A DNA stretch of 64,000 nt from Flavimobilis rhizosphaerae. Lineage in GTDB: Bacteria > Actinomycetota > Actinomycetes > Actinomycetales > Cellulomonadaceae. The first letter of the stretch is position 1; every line of letters begins with the position of its first letter. Under the pieces are notes generated by a model. The model was not told the DNA's origin, searched no databases, and saw nothing but the letters and a program-made list of their open reading frames with translations. The position numbers and the translations under genes were made by a program. The stretch covers positions 310,001 to 374,000 of the forward strand of contig NZ_JACZDF010000003.1 of NCBI RefSeq assembly GCF_014852685.1, read 5' to 3'. This document shows, piece after piece, positions 18,400 through 27,524 of this stretch.

Positions 18400-20448
18400 T
18401 CACGACACAGAGATCTCTCGGATCTCGGCACGGTTCTGGCCCGAGGTCTGCGGCAGCTCGGTGAACCAGAGCACGACGTGCTCCGCCTCGACAGGCGTCG
18501 CCACGTCGATCTCCATGTCCTTGTCGACAGGGCCCTCGTAGAGGACGGTGCCCTCGTCGGGCTTCGACGGGTCGGTGACGCGCACCTGCATCCGACCGCC
18601 CGTGCTGTTCGACTGGATGTAGACGGTCGAGACGGGGGCGGGCTTCTCGAGGGACACCGCGATCCCGATGCCGCGCTTGCCCATGCCCGCGAACGTCGCG
18701 GACCGGTACGTGCGCGAGAACCAGTACGTCGTCGGGTCGAGGTCGATCGCCCGCGACGCAGCTTCTGGATGCTCGTTCTCGTCACCGTCCGGGTCGAGCT
18801 GCTGCACGGAGGCGATCGCCGGAAGGACCGGAGGCACGGTCGTCGTGGCCGTCGCCTGGGGTTCACCTGTGGAGTCCGTCGGGACGGGCCGCGCGTTCGA
18901 GCCCCACTGGAACGGTGACCGGAACCCGCTGAGATTCCCTGCAGCCCACACCACGCCGCCGAGAGCGAGGACGAGCGCAAGCACGAGCGTCAGCGCCGTG
19001 GGATTGAACCGAACCGTTCGCAGGTCCTCCGCGCGGCCGCGACCGCCACCGGCACCTGGGCTCGTGGGCCGCACTGCGGCCGCTGCACGCGCCGGTGCCG
19101 GGCGGCCGGTCGCACCGACGACCGCATCCCACGCGGGCGCCGCCGATGACCCGCCGGAGGTCCCTCCGCGGGGCACACTGCCCGCTGCGATGACCGGGGC
19201 GAACGTCGGGGCCGGAACCGGAACCGGCGGCGGAACCGCGGCGGAGCTTGCGGCCGAGGCCGTCGCCGCCATCCCGCCGAGGACGCTCGAGCGCTTGATG
19301 GGCGACGCCGCGGGCGGTGGCTGCGGCTTGCCGGGAATCGTCGGTACGGCAGGTGAGCCGTCGAACATCGTCCGCACGGAGGTACGCGCGCGCGACGTGC
19401 TCTCGGCTGCGGTCTCCACGGCGTCGGCCGCCATCACCGAGTCCTCGCGGAAGCTGCCGGTCTCGTCCTCGACCGCCGCGAGCTCGTCGGACGGCGTGTC
19501 GACGTCGTCGACCTCACCGGCGTCGGACGGGGCTGCGAGCCCACCGGCCTCGCCCACGTCCGGCACGGCGCCGGGCGCACCGTCGAGACCCCCTGCGTCG
19601 GGCACGTCGTCGGGCACGTCGGACGCGTCGTCCGACACGTCGACGGCACCCTCCGCAGGAACGTCGACGTGCGTGACGAGAGGAACCGGCGCTGGCTTCT
19701 CGGGCTGCGGCACCGGAACCGAGACCTTGCCCCACGGCGCGAGCTCGTCCGCGACGGCGCTCGGCGCGCGCAGCGTCGGCGTGAGCGTCGTGAGGAGCGA
19801 ATCCGCGATGCTCGCGAGCGCGACCGCCTCGACGTCGTCGTCCGACGGCTTGTCGAGGGCCCCGCGCGGGACCGGGACATCCCCGATGCGCTGACCCGTG
19901 AGCGCGAACTGCAGCAGCCGGCCGAGCCCGGCCGCGTCCGCGGGCAGGCTCGCACGGGAACCGTGGAACCCACCGTCCCCGAGCGCGCCGTCGAGGCCAA
20001 GACCTTCGACGAGAACCTTGCCCGGGGCGACGTGCACGACCGACGGCCGGAGCGCCGCATGATGGACGCCGCGCCGCTCGGCGACGGCGAGCGCCTCCGC
20101 GACCTCCCCGACGACGGCCCGCGCCTCAACACCGGAGAGGGGCCCATGAGCGTCGACGATCTCCTCGAGGCTGCGTCCTCGGGGCCGCTCCGTGACGACG
20201 TACGGAGACTCGGGGACCTGGCCGACGTCGAGCACCCGGGCGAGCCGGGGATCGGCGATGAGCGCCGCGCGGCGGGCCTCGTCGAGCGCGACCGTCGCCC
20301 GCGAGCCCGAGACGAGCGCGACGAGCACCTCCCGGCCGAGGATCTCGTCCTCGGCGGACCACCGCTCGACGTCCTCGACGTCGGAACGAACACGCTGCCG
20401 CAGGCGGTACCTCTCGGCGATCAGGTCTCCGACCTGCGACTCGGTCAC
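18400..20448 (-). CDS. MviN-associated transmembrane pseudokinase with C-terminal discoidin-like domain
   Basis: A 682-aa protein resembling the C-terminal half of mycobacterial MviN (Rv3910) but encoded separately from murJ. An N-terminal kinase-like region (about 1-260) lacks catalytic features: no glycine-rich loop, and the HRD segment reads HAALRP. It is followed by a long Asp/Pro/Val-rich linker (260-470). One membrane helix lies at about 485-505 ([19 protein letters not shown]). An extracytoplasmic F5/8C-like domain covers about 540-682. The GTG start has GGAAGGGG upstream. In mycobacteria the pseudokinase controls MurJ through FhaA; a similar role here is inference. Confidence 0.8.
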   Translation of the reverse strand: MTESQVGDLIAERYRLRQRVRSDVEDVERWSAEDEILGREVLVALVSGSRATVALDEARRAALIADPRLARVLDVGQVPESPYVVTERPRGRSLEEIVDAHGPLSGVEARAVVGEVAEALAVAERRGVHHAALRPSVVHVAPGKVLVEGLGLDGALGDGGFHGSRASLPADAAGLGRLLQFALTGQRIGDVPVPRGALDKPSDDDVEAVALASIADSLLTTLTPTLRAPSAVADELAPWGKVSVPVPQPEKPAPVPLVTHVDVPAEGAVDVSDDASDVPDDVPDAGGLDGAPGAVPDVGEAGGLAAPSDAGEVDDVDTPSDELAAVEDETGSFREDSVMAADAVETAAESTSRARTSVRTMFDGSPAVPTIPGKPQPPPAASPIKRSSVLGGMAATASAASSAAVPPPVPVPAPTFAPVIAAGSVPRGGTSGGSSAAPAWDAVVGATGRPAPARAAAAVRPTSPGAGGGRGRAEDLRTVRFNPTALTLVLALVLALGGVVWAAGNLSGFRSPFQWGSNARPVPTDSTGEPQATATTTVPPVLPAIASVQQLDPDGDENEHPEAASRAIDLDPTTYWFSRTYRSATFAGMGKRGIGIAVSLEKPAPVSTVYIQSNSTGGRMQVRVTDPSKPDEGTVLYEGPVDKDMEIDVATPVEAEHVVLWFTELPQTSGQNRAEIREISVS

Positions 20449-20554
20449 GGTGCCCCTTCCGACGGACGTCCCGGGGCACACGGCGTGCGCCGCGCCGCCC
20501 CGGAGCCAATCCTACGGTGGCCGTCCACCGGAACTGTGAGGCTAACGTGAAGGC

Positions 20555-20941
20555 ATGCCCGACCTCTGCCCGTGCGGCTCCGGCTCGTCCCCCGGCACGT
20601 GCTGCCTCCCGCTCCTCCACGGGGAGCGGTCCGCCACGACACCCGCCGAGCTCATGCGGTCGCGCTACACCGCGTACGTGCTCCACGACTCCGACCACGT
20701 GTGGCGGACATGGCACCCGCGCACCCGACCCGAGCACCTCGACGTCCGGGACGGACCTGCATGGTCGGGGCTGACGATCCATAGGACGACGGGCGGTGGG
20801 CCCGACGACCAGAGCGGCACGGTCGAGTTCACCGCGACATGGAGCGGCCCCGAGGGCGTCGGACACCTCCACGAGACGAGCCGGTTCGCGCGGCGGGCAG
20901 GACGCTGGTTCTACGTCGACGGTGACGTCGACGAGGGCTGA
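20555..20941 (+). CDS. YchJ-like protein (UPF0225, SEC-C zinc motif)
   Basis: A 128-aa YchJ-family protein of unknown function. The N-terminal zinc-binding motif is CPCGSG followed by CC (residues 5-17). The conserved block PAELMRSRYTAYVLHDSDHV and C-terminal GRWFYVDGDV are typical. It is divergent from the pseudokinase gene and converges with murJ. TAACGT (20543-20548) lies 6 nt before the ATG with no good ribosome site, suggesting a leaderless mRNA. Confidence 0.88.
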   Translation: MPDLCPCGSGSSPGTCCLPLLHGERSATTPAELMRSRYTAYVLHDSDHVWRTWHPRTRPEHLDVRDGPAWSGLTIHRTTGGGPDDQSGTVEFTATWSGPEGVGHLHETSRFARRAGRWFYVDGDVDEG

Positions 20942-20950
20942 GACCTACCG

Positions 20951-22618
20951 TCAGCGACGACGGCGGACGACCCTCTCGACCATGCCCCGGAGCGCCGCCG
21001 TCTCCTCGACCCGCATGAGCCGCAGCAGGCCCACGTAGACGAGCCCGATGACGAGTCCGACGACGACGCACGCGAGGACCGCCCACGGCCACGACGCCGA
21101 CGCCCGCTCACCGAACAGCGAGAGCACCGCGAACCCCGCGACACCACCGACGAGCGCCGCAACACCCGCACGCACGTGCAGCCGCACGACGCGTGGCCCG
21201 TCGACGCCGTCGAGGCGCCTCGAGAGCGCCCGAGCGCGCAGCAGCACACCGACGAGGTTCGACAGCGCCATTGACGCCGCGATCCCCACGACCCACAACC
21301 GGGGCGGCAGGACGACCGAGCCGAGCAGAGACCCGACGACAAGGGTCGCAGCGATCGGCAGCTGGATCGAGAAGATCGTGCGGCCGTCCTCGAACGCGAA
21401 GTACACCCACTTCATCGAGACCATCGCGCCGAGCGGCACGAGACCCAGGGCCATGACGCCGAGCACCTCGGCGATCGCCGCCTGGCTCGTGAGCGACATC
21501 GATGGGACGAGCACCCGCACGAGCGGCTCGCGCAGCACGACGAGCACCGCCGTCGCGACGAGCGTGAAGACACCGATCGTGCGCAGCCCGCGGGAGAGGT
21601 CCCGCCGCACGAGATCGTCGCGCCCCGCGTGCGCCGCCGCAGCCATCCCCGTGAAGAGCGCCGTCGCGACCGACACCGTGACGAGCGAGTGGGGGAGCAG
21701 GTAGATCATGAGGGCCTGCGTGTACGCGCTCGGGCCCGCGACACCGGCGACAGCCGCGGACCCGTCGCCCGCGGCCCACGGCGCCGACGACGCGATCCGC
21801 GTCGTCACCGCGATCGCGACCTGGTCGACGAACGTCGCGCCGAGGGTCCACAGCGCGACCTTGCCCGCCGTGCGCAGACCAGCACCGCGCGGGTCGAAGT
21901 TCGGACGGATGCGGATCCCGGCGGAGCGCAGCGCCGGGACGAGGACCGCCACCTGCGCGAGGATCCCGAGCGTCGCGGTGCCAGCGAGGAGGAGGACCCG
22001 CGGCGACGTCCACCAGCTGACGTCGTCGAGCTCGGCACCGGGCTCGTACCAGCCGTACATCGCGACGAACACGCCGAAGCCGAGGATCGACACGACGTTG
22101 TTCATCGCGGGGGCCCACATGCCGGGGCCGAAGACCTTCCGCGCGTTGAGCACCTGCGAGAGGACCGCGTACATGCCGTAGAAGAACAGCTGCGGCGCGC
22201 ACCACAGAGCCATGACGACGCCAAGCTCCAGCTGGGCGGCCGACCACTGGGACCCGCCGAGCGCGAGGACGATGACGCCCATGCCGAGCATGACGACGGC
22301 CGTGAGGGCGAGGAGCGCGACGGCAGCCGTGGTGACGAGCTTGTCGACGGTGCGCGCGCCGTCGCGCCGTGCGTACGCCTTGACGATCGCCGGGACGAGG
22401 ACGACGTTGAGCATCCCGCCGAGGACGACCGCATGGATCATCGACGGGATCTTGTTCGCGACGTCGAACGTGTCGGCGGCCACGCCCGTCGCGCCGATCG
22501 CCCCGACGAGGAGGATATTGCGGACGAAGCCGAGGCCGCGCGAGGCAGCCGTGCCGGCCGCCATGACGAGGCTCGAACGACCTAGGCTGTCCCCGGACGT
22601 GGTGCTCGCGCTGCTCAA
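20951..22618 (-). CDS. murJ: Lipid II flippase MurJ (MviN family)
   Basis: A 555-aa polytopic MATE-superfamily membrane protein that flips the peptidoglycan precursor lipid II. About 14 membrane helices can be traced, starting with the N-terminal MAAGTAASRGLGFVRNILLV. Further family features are DTFDVANKIPSMIHAVVLGG and PQLFFYGMYAVLSQVLNARK. The start is TTG at 22618, preceded by GGAGG at 4 nt and overlapping the previous stop. The 168 extra in-frame codons upstream fall inside the DUF6049 gene. Unlike mycobacterial MviN it has no fused kinase domain. Confidence 0.94.
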   Translation of the reverse strand: MSSASTTSGDSLGRSSLVMAAGTAASRGLGFVRNILLVGAIGATGVAADTFDVANKIPSMIHAVVLGGMLNVVLVPAIVKAYARRDGARTVDKLVTTAAVALLALTAVVMLGMGVIVLALGGSQWSAAQLELGVVMALWCAPQLFFYGMYAVLSQVLNARKVFGPGMWAPAMNNVVSILGFGVFVAMYGWYEPGAELDDVSWWTSPRVLLLAGTATLGILAQVAVLVPALRSAGIRIRPNFDPRGAGLRTAGKVALWTLGATFVDQVAIAVTTRIASSAPWAAGDGSAAVAGVAGPSAYTQALMIYLLPHSLVTVSVATALFTGMAAAAHAGRDDLVRRDLSRGLRTIGVFTLVATAVLVVLREPLVRVLVPSMSLTSQAAIAEVLGVMALGLVPLGAMVSMKWVYFAFEDGRTIFSIQLPIAATLVVGSLLGSVVLPPRLWVVGIAASMALSNLVGVLLRARALSRRLDGVDGPRVVRLHVRAGVAALVGGVAGFAVLSLFGERASASWPWAVLACVVVGLVIGLVYVGLLRLMRVEETAALRGMVERVVRRRR

Positions 22619-24822
22619 GCGTCCTCCAGGGGGCGGATCGGAGCCGTACGACGGGCCGAGCGGCCGCGCCGGATCGTACGGACGACGCCGCCGAGGACGA
22701 GGAGCGCGAGCAGGCCGCCCATGACGCCCGTGCCGACGGTCTCCCACTCGGCGCGCACCCGCACGTCGAACGCGTAGGGCTCGGCGACGACCTCGCCGTC
22801 CGGTCCCGTGAGCCGCACGACGACTGAGACGTCGCCGGACCCGATCGCCCGGACGGGAACCTGGACGTTCTGCTCGGACCCGGGCTCGAGCGTCGCGCTC
22901 GGGACGTCGAGGACGCTGAGCCGTGGGTCGTCGGGCACGAGGGCGACACCGACCGACACGGCCACCGCGAGGTCGTTGCGCACCCGGACCGGCAGGTTGC
23001 CACGGTCGGAGATGAGGTTGATGTCGCTGCCGGCGACGACCGAGATCCCGCCGAGGATCGCGGTGACCTGTGCCCGGGCATCGTCGAGGAGGCGCACGCG
23101 GTCGGTGGTTGCGGAGCCCCACGCGACCGAGAGCGCGGCGGACGTCGTCGCGACCGGGGTCGAGCTCAGCGAGGCCGGGTCCGCCGTGACGCCCGCGAAC
23201 GCCCGCACCTCGGCGACGCGTTCCCAGGCGCGCGCGACGGTGGCGGTACGCAGGTTCGCGACCGGTGAGGTCGTCACCGGCAGGGGCGTGCGGTCACTGG
23301 ACGGCTGGGGCGTGCCGGCGAGCGTCGAGACGGGTGCGAGGTCGATCCTGCGCTGGTTCTCCAACGTGCCGAGCACGTGGCCGAGCGCGGTCGCGTCGGG
23401 TGTCCACGTGCGGGAGCTCGTGACGAGGAGGTGCCGCTGCGCCGCGACGGGTTCCTCACCGACCGTCGCGATCTCGGCGAGGAGCAGCATGAGGTCGTGG
23501 TCGCGGTTCGCGGCCGCGAGTTCCGTGGGGAGAGTCGGGTCGAGGGGGGACGTCGCGGACCGGAAGAGCGCGTCGAGCTGCGGATCGGGCACGAGCGCCG
23601 TGACGTCGCCCGACGACGTCGCCACCGTCGTGGATCCGGGCGCGGTCGTCGGGCCGACACCCTCGAGACCGTCGTCGACGACGACGAGCCGTCGCCCGGC
23701 GGCCGCCGCCGCGGTGAGCACCTCCGTCGACGCCGTGCCCTCCGCGGGCAGCGCAAGATCCGTGCGCCACGAGGCAGCGGCGCGGCGCACGTCGTCGATG
23801 GGCGCCGTCGTCGCCGACGCGCCCGCGGTCGCTTCCGCGTCGGGCTCCTGGGGCGCCGCGACGGGAGACCGGTCGTCCGTGAGCGGTTCGACGCCGGCGG
23901 CGGCGAGCGCCGCGAGGTCGGGGTCGAACGGGTCGGTCGCGAAGACGTCGCGGCCCGACGCTCCCGCGACGAGCGCGCTCGCCCAGGCGACGGTTCCCGG
24001 GGTCCCGGCAGCGGCGCGTTCGACGAGTGCCGGATCGACGACCCACGAGACGCCACGGTGCGCTGCCGTTCCCGCGACGATCGCACCGAGCTGCCCGCCC
24101 TCGGCCGTCTCGGACTCGATGCGTGACGTCCATGCGGCCGGGTCGGTCGGATCAGGTGCAGGACCTGTCACGGGGACGACAACGGACAGCCGCACGGGCG
24201 CACCGTCCGCCGTCGGGTCCCAGACGAGGAAGCCACGGCCCTCGCCGAGGCGACCCTGCGCGTCGTCAGAGAACGTCACGACGATGCCTCGTGCGCCGCT
24301 CGTCTCCGGGTAGGGGAGGAGCCGCAGGTCGGCGGCGGGGGCCGTGAACGTCACGGTGCGTGACGCGCCGGGCGCGAGCGGCTCGTCGAGATCGAGGTCG
24401 GCGACGGGCGTCGGGTCGACCGTCGTCACCTCGCCCGCCGCCCAGCCGCGCAGCGCCTCGCGCGACGACAAGCGGTAGCGGACGACGCCGAGGTGGGCAT
24501 GGACCTTCTCGAGGAGCGTGTCCGTCGTGTTCGTGAGGAGCGCCGAGACCGACACGGTGTCGTCAGGGCCCACGGACCGCGGGGTCACCTCAGTGACGAC
24601 GACCGCCGGGACCGCCACGGTCTCCTCGGTGACGACCTCCTCGGTGACGACGCGCGGCCCCGCAGCCGTCGGCCCGGCCGTCGCCGCGGCGCTGGACGAC
24701 GACGTCCCGAGGGACAGCGGGCCGAGCGCGAGCAGCGCGACGAACGTCGCGCCGAGAACCGCACGGCCGCGCATGCGAGCCCGGCCGCCCCGCGCGGGGC
24801 GACCTGTGCGACGCGCGGCCAT
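22615..24822 (-). CDS. Secreted/membrane-anchored DUF6049 family protein
   Basis: A 735-aa protein corresponding by position and architecture to mycobacterial Rv3909. A signal peptide (RAVLGATFVALLALGPLSLG) is followed by a Thr/Ala/Val-rich extracytoplasmic region with repeated beta-type segments. A C-terminal membrane helix (GVMGGLLALLVLGGVV) is followed by a basic tail. The function is not established; its place between the mutT4-like gene and murJ suggests an envelope role. The ATG overlaps the stop of the upstream gene by 1 nt. Confidence 0.85.
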   Translation of the reverse strand: MAARRTGRPARGGRARMRGRAVLGATFVALLALGPLSLGTSSSSAAATAGPTAAGPRVVTEEVVTEETVAVPAVVVTEVTPRSVGPDDTVSVSALLTNTTDTLLEKVHAHLGVVRYRLSSREALRGWAAGEVTTVDPTPVADLDLDEPLAPGASRTVTFTAPAADLRLLPYPETSGARGIVVTFSDDAQGRLGEGRGFLVWDPTADGAPVRLSVVVPVTGPAPDPTDPAAWTSRIESETAEGGQLGAIVAGTAAHRGVSWVVDPALVERAAAGTPGTVAWASALVAGASGRDVFATDPFDPDLAALAAAGVEPLTDDRSPVAAPQEPDAEATAGASATTAPIDDVRRAAASWRTDLALPAEGTASTEVLTAAAAAGRRLVVVDDGLEGVGPTTAPGSTTVATSSGDVTALVPDPQLDALFRSATSPLDPTLPTELAAANRDHDLMLLLAEIATVGEEPVAAQRHLLVTSSRTWTPDATALGHVLGTLENQRRIDLAPVSTLAGTPQPSSDRTPLPVTTSPVANLRTATVARAWERVAEVRAFAGVTADPASLSSTPVATTSAALSVAWGSATTDRVRLLDDARAQVTAILGGISVVAGSDINLISDRGNLPVRVRNDLAVAVSVGVALVPDDPRLSVLDVPSATLEPGSEQNVQVPVRAIGSGDVSVVVRLTGPDGEVVAEPYAFDVRVRAEWETVGTGVMGGLLALLVLGGVVRTIRRGRSARRTAPIRPLEDA

Positions 24823-25406
24823 CAGGTCGCCGCGCCGGGGACGGACCTGCCGCGCCCGAGGATCGCGCGGACCTCGGCCGCGAGCCGGCGCTCGTTGGGA
24901 TAGGAAAGCACCGAGTCGAGATCCGCGAGCGGCACCCACGCGACGTCCTCGGCCTCGTGGTCGGGATCGCCCTCGACCGTGAGGAAGCCACCGACCGCGT
25001 CCAGCAGGAAGTGATGGACGACCTTGTGGACGCGTCGGCCCTCTCCCGAGAACCAGTAGTCAATCGCCCCGATCCGCTCGACGATCTCCCCGAGGATGCC
25101 CGTCTCCTCGTGGATCTCACGGACCGCCGCCTCCTCGGGCGTCTCCGTGCCCTCGAGGTGGCCCTTGGGCAGGCACCATTCCAGCCGGCCCGCCCGATTG
25201 CGTCGGGCGATGACGGCGACGCTTGGCGTCCCGTTCTCGAGCCCCACGACGAGGCCGCCCGCGGACGTCTCCTCGACGACCGGAAGCTGGGAGGTCGGCT
25301 GCACGACGGCGCGGCGCACCGCCACATGGTCGATGCGCAGCGCGTGCCCGCCGGGTGGCGCGGGGACGCCGGGACGTCCCTGGCCCTCGGCCGCGTGCTC
25401 CTCCAT
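24822..25406 (-). CDS. NUDIX hydrolase (MutT4-like)
   Basis: A 194-aa NUDIX hydrolase. The box is GHLEGTETPEEAAVREIHEETGI (start residue G), matching GX5EX7REUXEEXGU with all catalytic Glu residues. It occupies the place of mycobacterial mutT4 next to pcnA. The substrate cannot be read from sequence. The ATG at 25406 is preceded by TACAGT at 6 nt and no ribosome site, so a leaderless transcript is likely. An in-frame extension to 25487 is Pro/Arg-rich and improbable. Confidence 0.88.
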   Translation of the reverse strand: MEEHAAEGQGRPGVPAPPGGHALRIDHVAVRRAVVQPTSQLPVVEETSAGGLVVGLENGTPSVAVIARRNRAGRLEWCLPKGHLEGTETPEEAAVREIHEETGILGEIVERIGAIDYWFSGEGRRVHKVVHHFLLDAVGGFLTVEGDPDHEAEDVAWVPLADLDSVLSYPNERRLAAEVRAILGRGRSVPGAAT

Positions 25407-25498
25407 AACGCCACTGTAACGAAGGCCACGGGGTGGCCGGGCCACGAACCGCGGGACCGGTAGGCCGCCCGGCGCTCCATCTGGCACGCTTGGACGTC

Positions 25499-26998
25499 GT
25501 GGACGACGACCTTCTCACCCCGCCAGGACCCGCGACGCTCGAGCAGCTGCGGCGCCGTGCGCTGTCCGTCGTCGCCTCGCTCCCGCCGGAGGTTCTCGAG
25601 CTCGGAGACCTGTTCGCAGCGGCAGGTCACGAGCTTGCGCTCGTCGGCGGGCCCGTCCGCGACGCATTCCTCGGACGGTCGTCGAACGATCTCGACTTCA
25701 CGACGTCCGCGACGCCCGACGAGACGCTCACGCTCCTCGCCCGGTGGGGCGACGCCCACTGGGACATCGGCAAGGAGTTCGGGACGATCGGCGCCCGCCG
25801 GTTCGCGCGTCTCGACCGAAGCGACGTCGTCGTCGAGGTGACGACGTACCGCAGCGACGAGTACGACCCCGAGTCCCGCAAGCCGGTCGTGACGTTCGGT
25901 GACACCCTCGACGGTGACCTGTCACGCCGGGACTTCACCGTCAACGCGATGGCGCTGCGGCTCCCGCAGCTCGAGCTCGTCGACATCCACGGAGGGCTCG
26001 AGGACCTCGCGTCGGGCGTCCTGCGGACGCCGATCGCACCCGAGCTGTCGTTCGACGACGACCCGCTCCGCATGATGCGGGCGGCACGCTTCGCCGCCCA
26101 GCTCGGGATGACCGTCGAACCCGCGACGTACGCGGCGATGACCGCGATGGCCGACCGGCTGACGATCGTCTCCGCCGAACGCGTCCGTGCCGAGCTCGAC
26201 AAGCTCCTCGTCGCCCCGCACCCCCGCCGCGGCCTCGAGGTCCTCATGGACACGGGGCTCGCCGCGCACGTGCTCCCCGAGCTCGTGACGATGCGCGACA
26301 CGGTCGACGAGCACGGCCGGCACAAGGACGTCTACCAGCACACGCTCACCGTCCTCGAGCAGGCGATTGACCTCGAGACCGGCCCCGACGGCGCCGTGCC
26401 CGGGCCTGACCTCGTCCTGCGCCTCGCGGCGCTCCTCCACGACTGCGGGAAGCCCGCGACGCGTCGCTTCGAGCCCGACGGTTCCGTGAGCTTCCACCAC
26501 CACGAGGTCGTCGGCGCCAAGCTCACGACGAAGCGGCTGCGTGCGCTGCGGTACGACAAGGAGACGATCCAGCAGGTCGCCCGGCTCGTCGAGCTCCACC
26601 TGCGCTTCCACGGCTACGGCGACGGCGCGTGGACCGACTCCGCGGTCCGCCGCTACGTCACGGACGCCGGACCGCTCCTCGAACGACTCCACCGCCTGAC
26701 GCGCGCCGACTGCACGACGCGCAACAAGCGCAAGGCCTCGCGGTTGCGCGCCGCCTACGACGATCTCGAGCAGCGCATCGCGACCCTTGCGGAGGCCGAG
26801 GAGATCGCCGCGATCCGTCCCGCGCTCGACGGCAGCCAGATCATGGCGACGCTCGGCGTACGGCCCGGCCCGCTCGTCGGCCGCGCCTACAAGCACCTGC
26901 TCGAGCTCCGCATGGACCGCGGCCCCATGAGCGAGGACGAGGGCCGTGAGGCCCTCCTCGCGTGGTGGGCGGAACAGCCCGAGGCCGCCGAGGCCTGA
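25499..26998 (+). CDS. pcnA: CCA tRNA nucleotidyltransferase / poly(A) polymerase family
   Basis: A 499-aa class II nucleotidyltransferase that adds or repairs the CCA end of tRNAs. The head domain shows LVGGPVRDAFLGRSSNDLDF with the catalytic DLD. The RNA-binding domain begins ELSFDDDPLRMMRAARFAAQ. A C-terminal HD domain is visible as LLHDCGKPATRR. The GTG at 25499 is the best domain-based start; another GTG at 25433 would add 22 unconserved residues. It is divergent from the NUDIX gene, as in mycobacteria. Confidence 0.92.
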   Translation: MDDDLLTPPGPATLEQLRRRALSVVASLPPEVLELGDLFAAAGHELALVGGPVRDAFLGRSSNDLDFTTSATPDETLTLLARWGDAHWDIGKEFGTIGARRFARLDRSDVVVEVTTYRSDEYDPESRKPVVTFGDTLDGDLSRRDFTVNAMALRLPQLELVDIHGGLEDLASGVLRTPIAPELSFDDDPLRMMRAARFAAQLGMTVEPATYAAMTAMADRLTIVSAERVRAELDKLLVAPHPRRGLEVLMDTGLAAHVLPELVTMRDTVDEHGRHKDVYQHTLTVLEQAIDLETGPDGAVPGPDLVLRLAALLHDCGKPATRRFEPDGSVSFHHHEVVGAKLTTKRLRALRYDKETIQQVARLVELHLRFHGYGDGAWTDSAVRRYVTDAGPLLERLHRLTRADCTTRNKRKASRLRAAYDDLEQRIATLAEAEEIAAIRPALDGSQIMATLGVRPGPLVGRAYKHLLELRMDRGPMSEDEGREALLAWWAEQPEAAEA

Positions 26999-27008
26999 CG
27001 CACGACGA

Positions 27009-27032
27009 CCCCCGCACCACGCGGTGCGGGGG
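27009..27032. terminator. Bidirectional terminator between pcnA and ridA
   Basis: A perfect 10-bp stem CCCCCGCACC/GGTGCGGGGG around ACGC, between convergent pcnA and the accessory operon. Confidence 0.8.
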
Positions 27033-27066
27033 CCATCGCGCTGCCGTCCGGCGGCGTGCTGCCTGC

Positions 27067-27480
27067 TCAGTCGGCGACGATCGCGAACGCGTCGATCTCG
27101 ACGAGCATCTCCTCACGGGGCAGGCCCGTGAACACCGTCGTGCGTGACGGCAACACGCCCGTCGTCGAGTGCTCCCCGACGAACGCACCGTACGCCTCGT
27201 TCATGATCGGGAAGTCGTCACGGCTCGTGAGGTAGACGCGCAGCATCATGATGTCGTCGAACGTCGCTCCTGCAGCCTCGACGATCGCGAGGACGTTGCG
27301 GAGCGTCCTGGTCGTCTGCGCGGCGACGTCCCCCGGGAACAGGTATTCGCTCGTCTCAGGGTCCACAGGACCTTGACCCGAGACCTGGACGAACGGCCCG
27401 CGACGCACCCCCTGGTGGAACGTGTGAGCGGGCGCGGGGGCGTCCGACGTGCTGACGGCGACCTTGGGTCCGACGGTCAT
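27067..27480 (-). CDS. ridA: RidA family enamine/imine deaminase
   Basis: A 137-aa RidA/YjgF protein that hydrolyses reactive enamines such as 2-aminoacrylate to keto acids and ammonia. The family Arg is in SRTTVFTGLP and the Glu in EMLVEIDAFAI near the C-terminus. It is the last gene of the leftward accessory operon, 44 nt after a D-serine/threonine-dehydratase-like gene. That enzyme would produce exactly such an intermediate, which makes the pairing meaningful. Confidence 0.9.
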   Translation of the reverse strand: MTVGPKVAVSTSDAPAPAHTFHQGVRRGPFVQVSGQGPVDPETSEYLFPGDVAAQTTRTLRNVLAIVEAAGATFDDIMMLRVYLTSRDDFPIMNEAYGAFVGEHSTTGVLPSRTTVFTGLPREEMLVEIDAFAIVAD

Positions 27481-27524
27481 GTTTCTCTCCTCGCTGGTGA
27501 CGTGCTGCTCCGACGCGTCGCACG

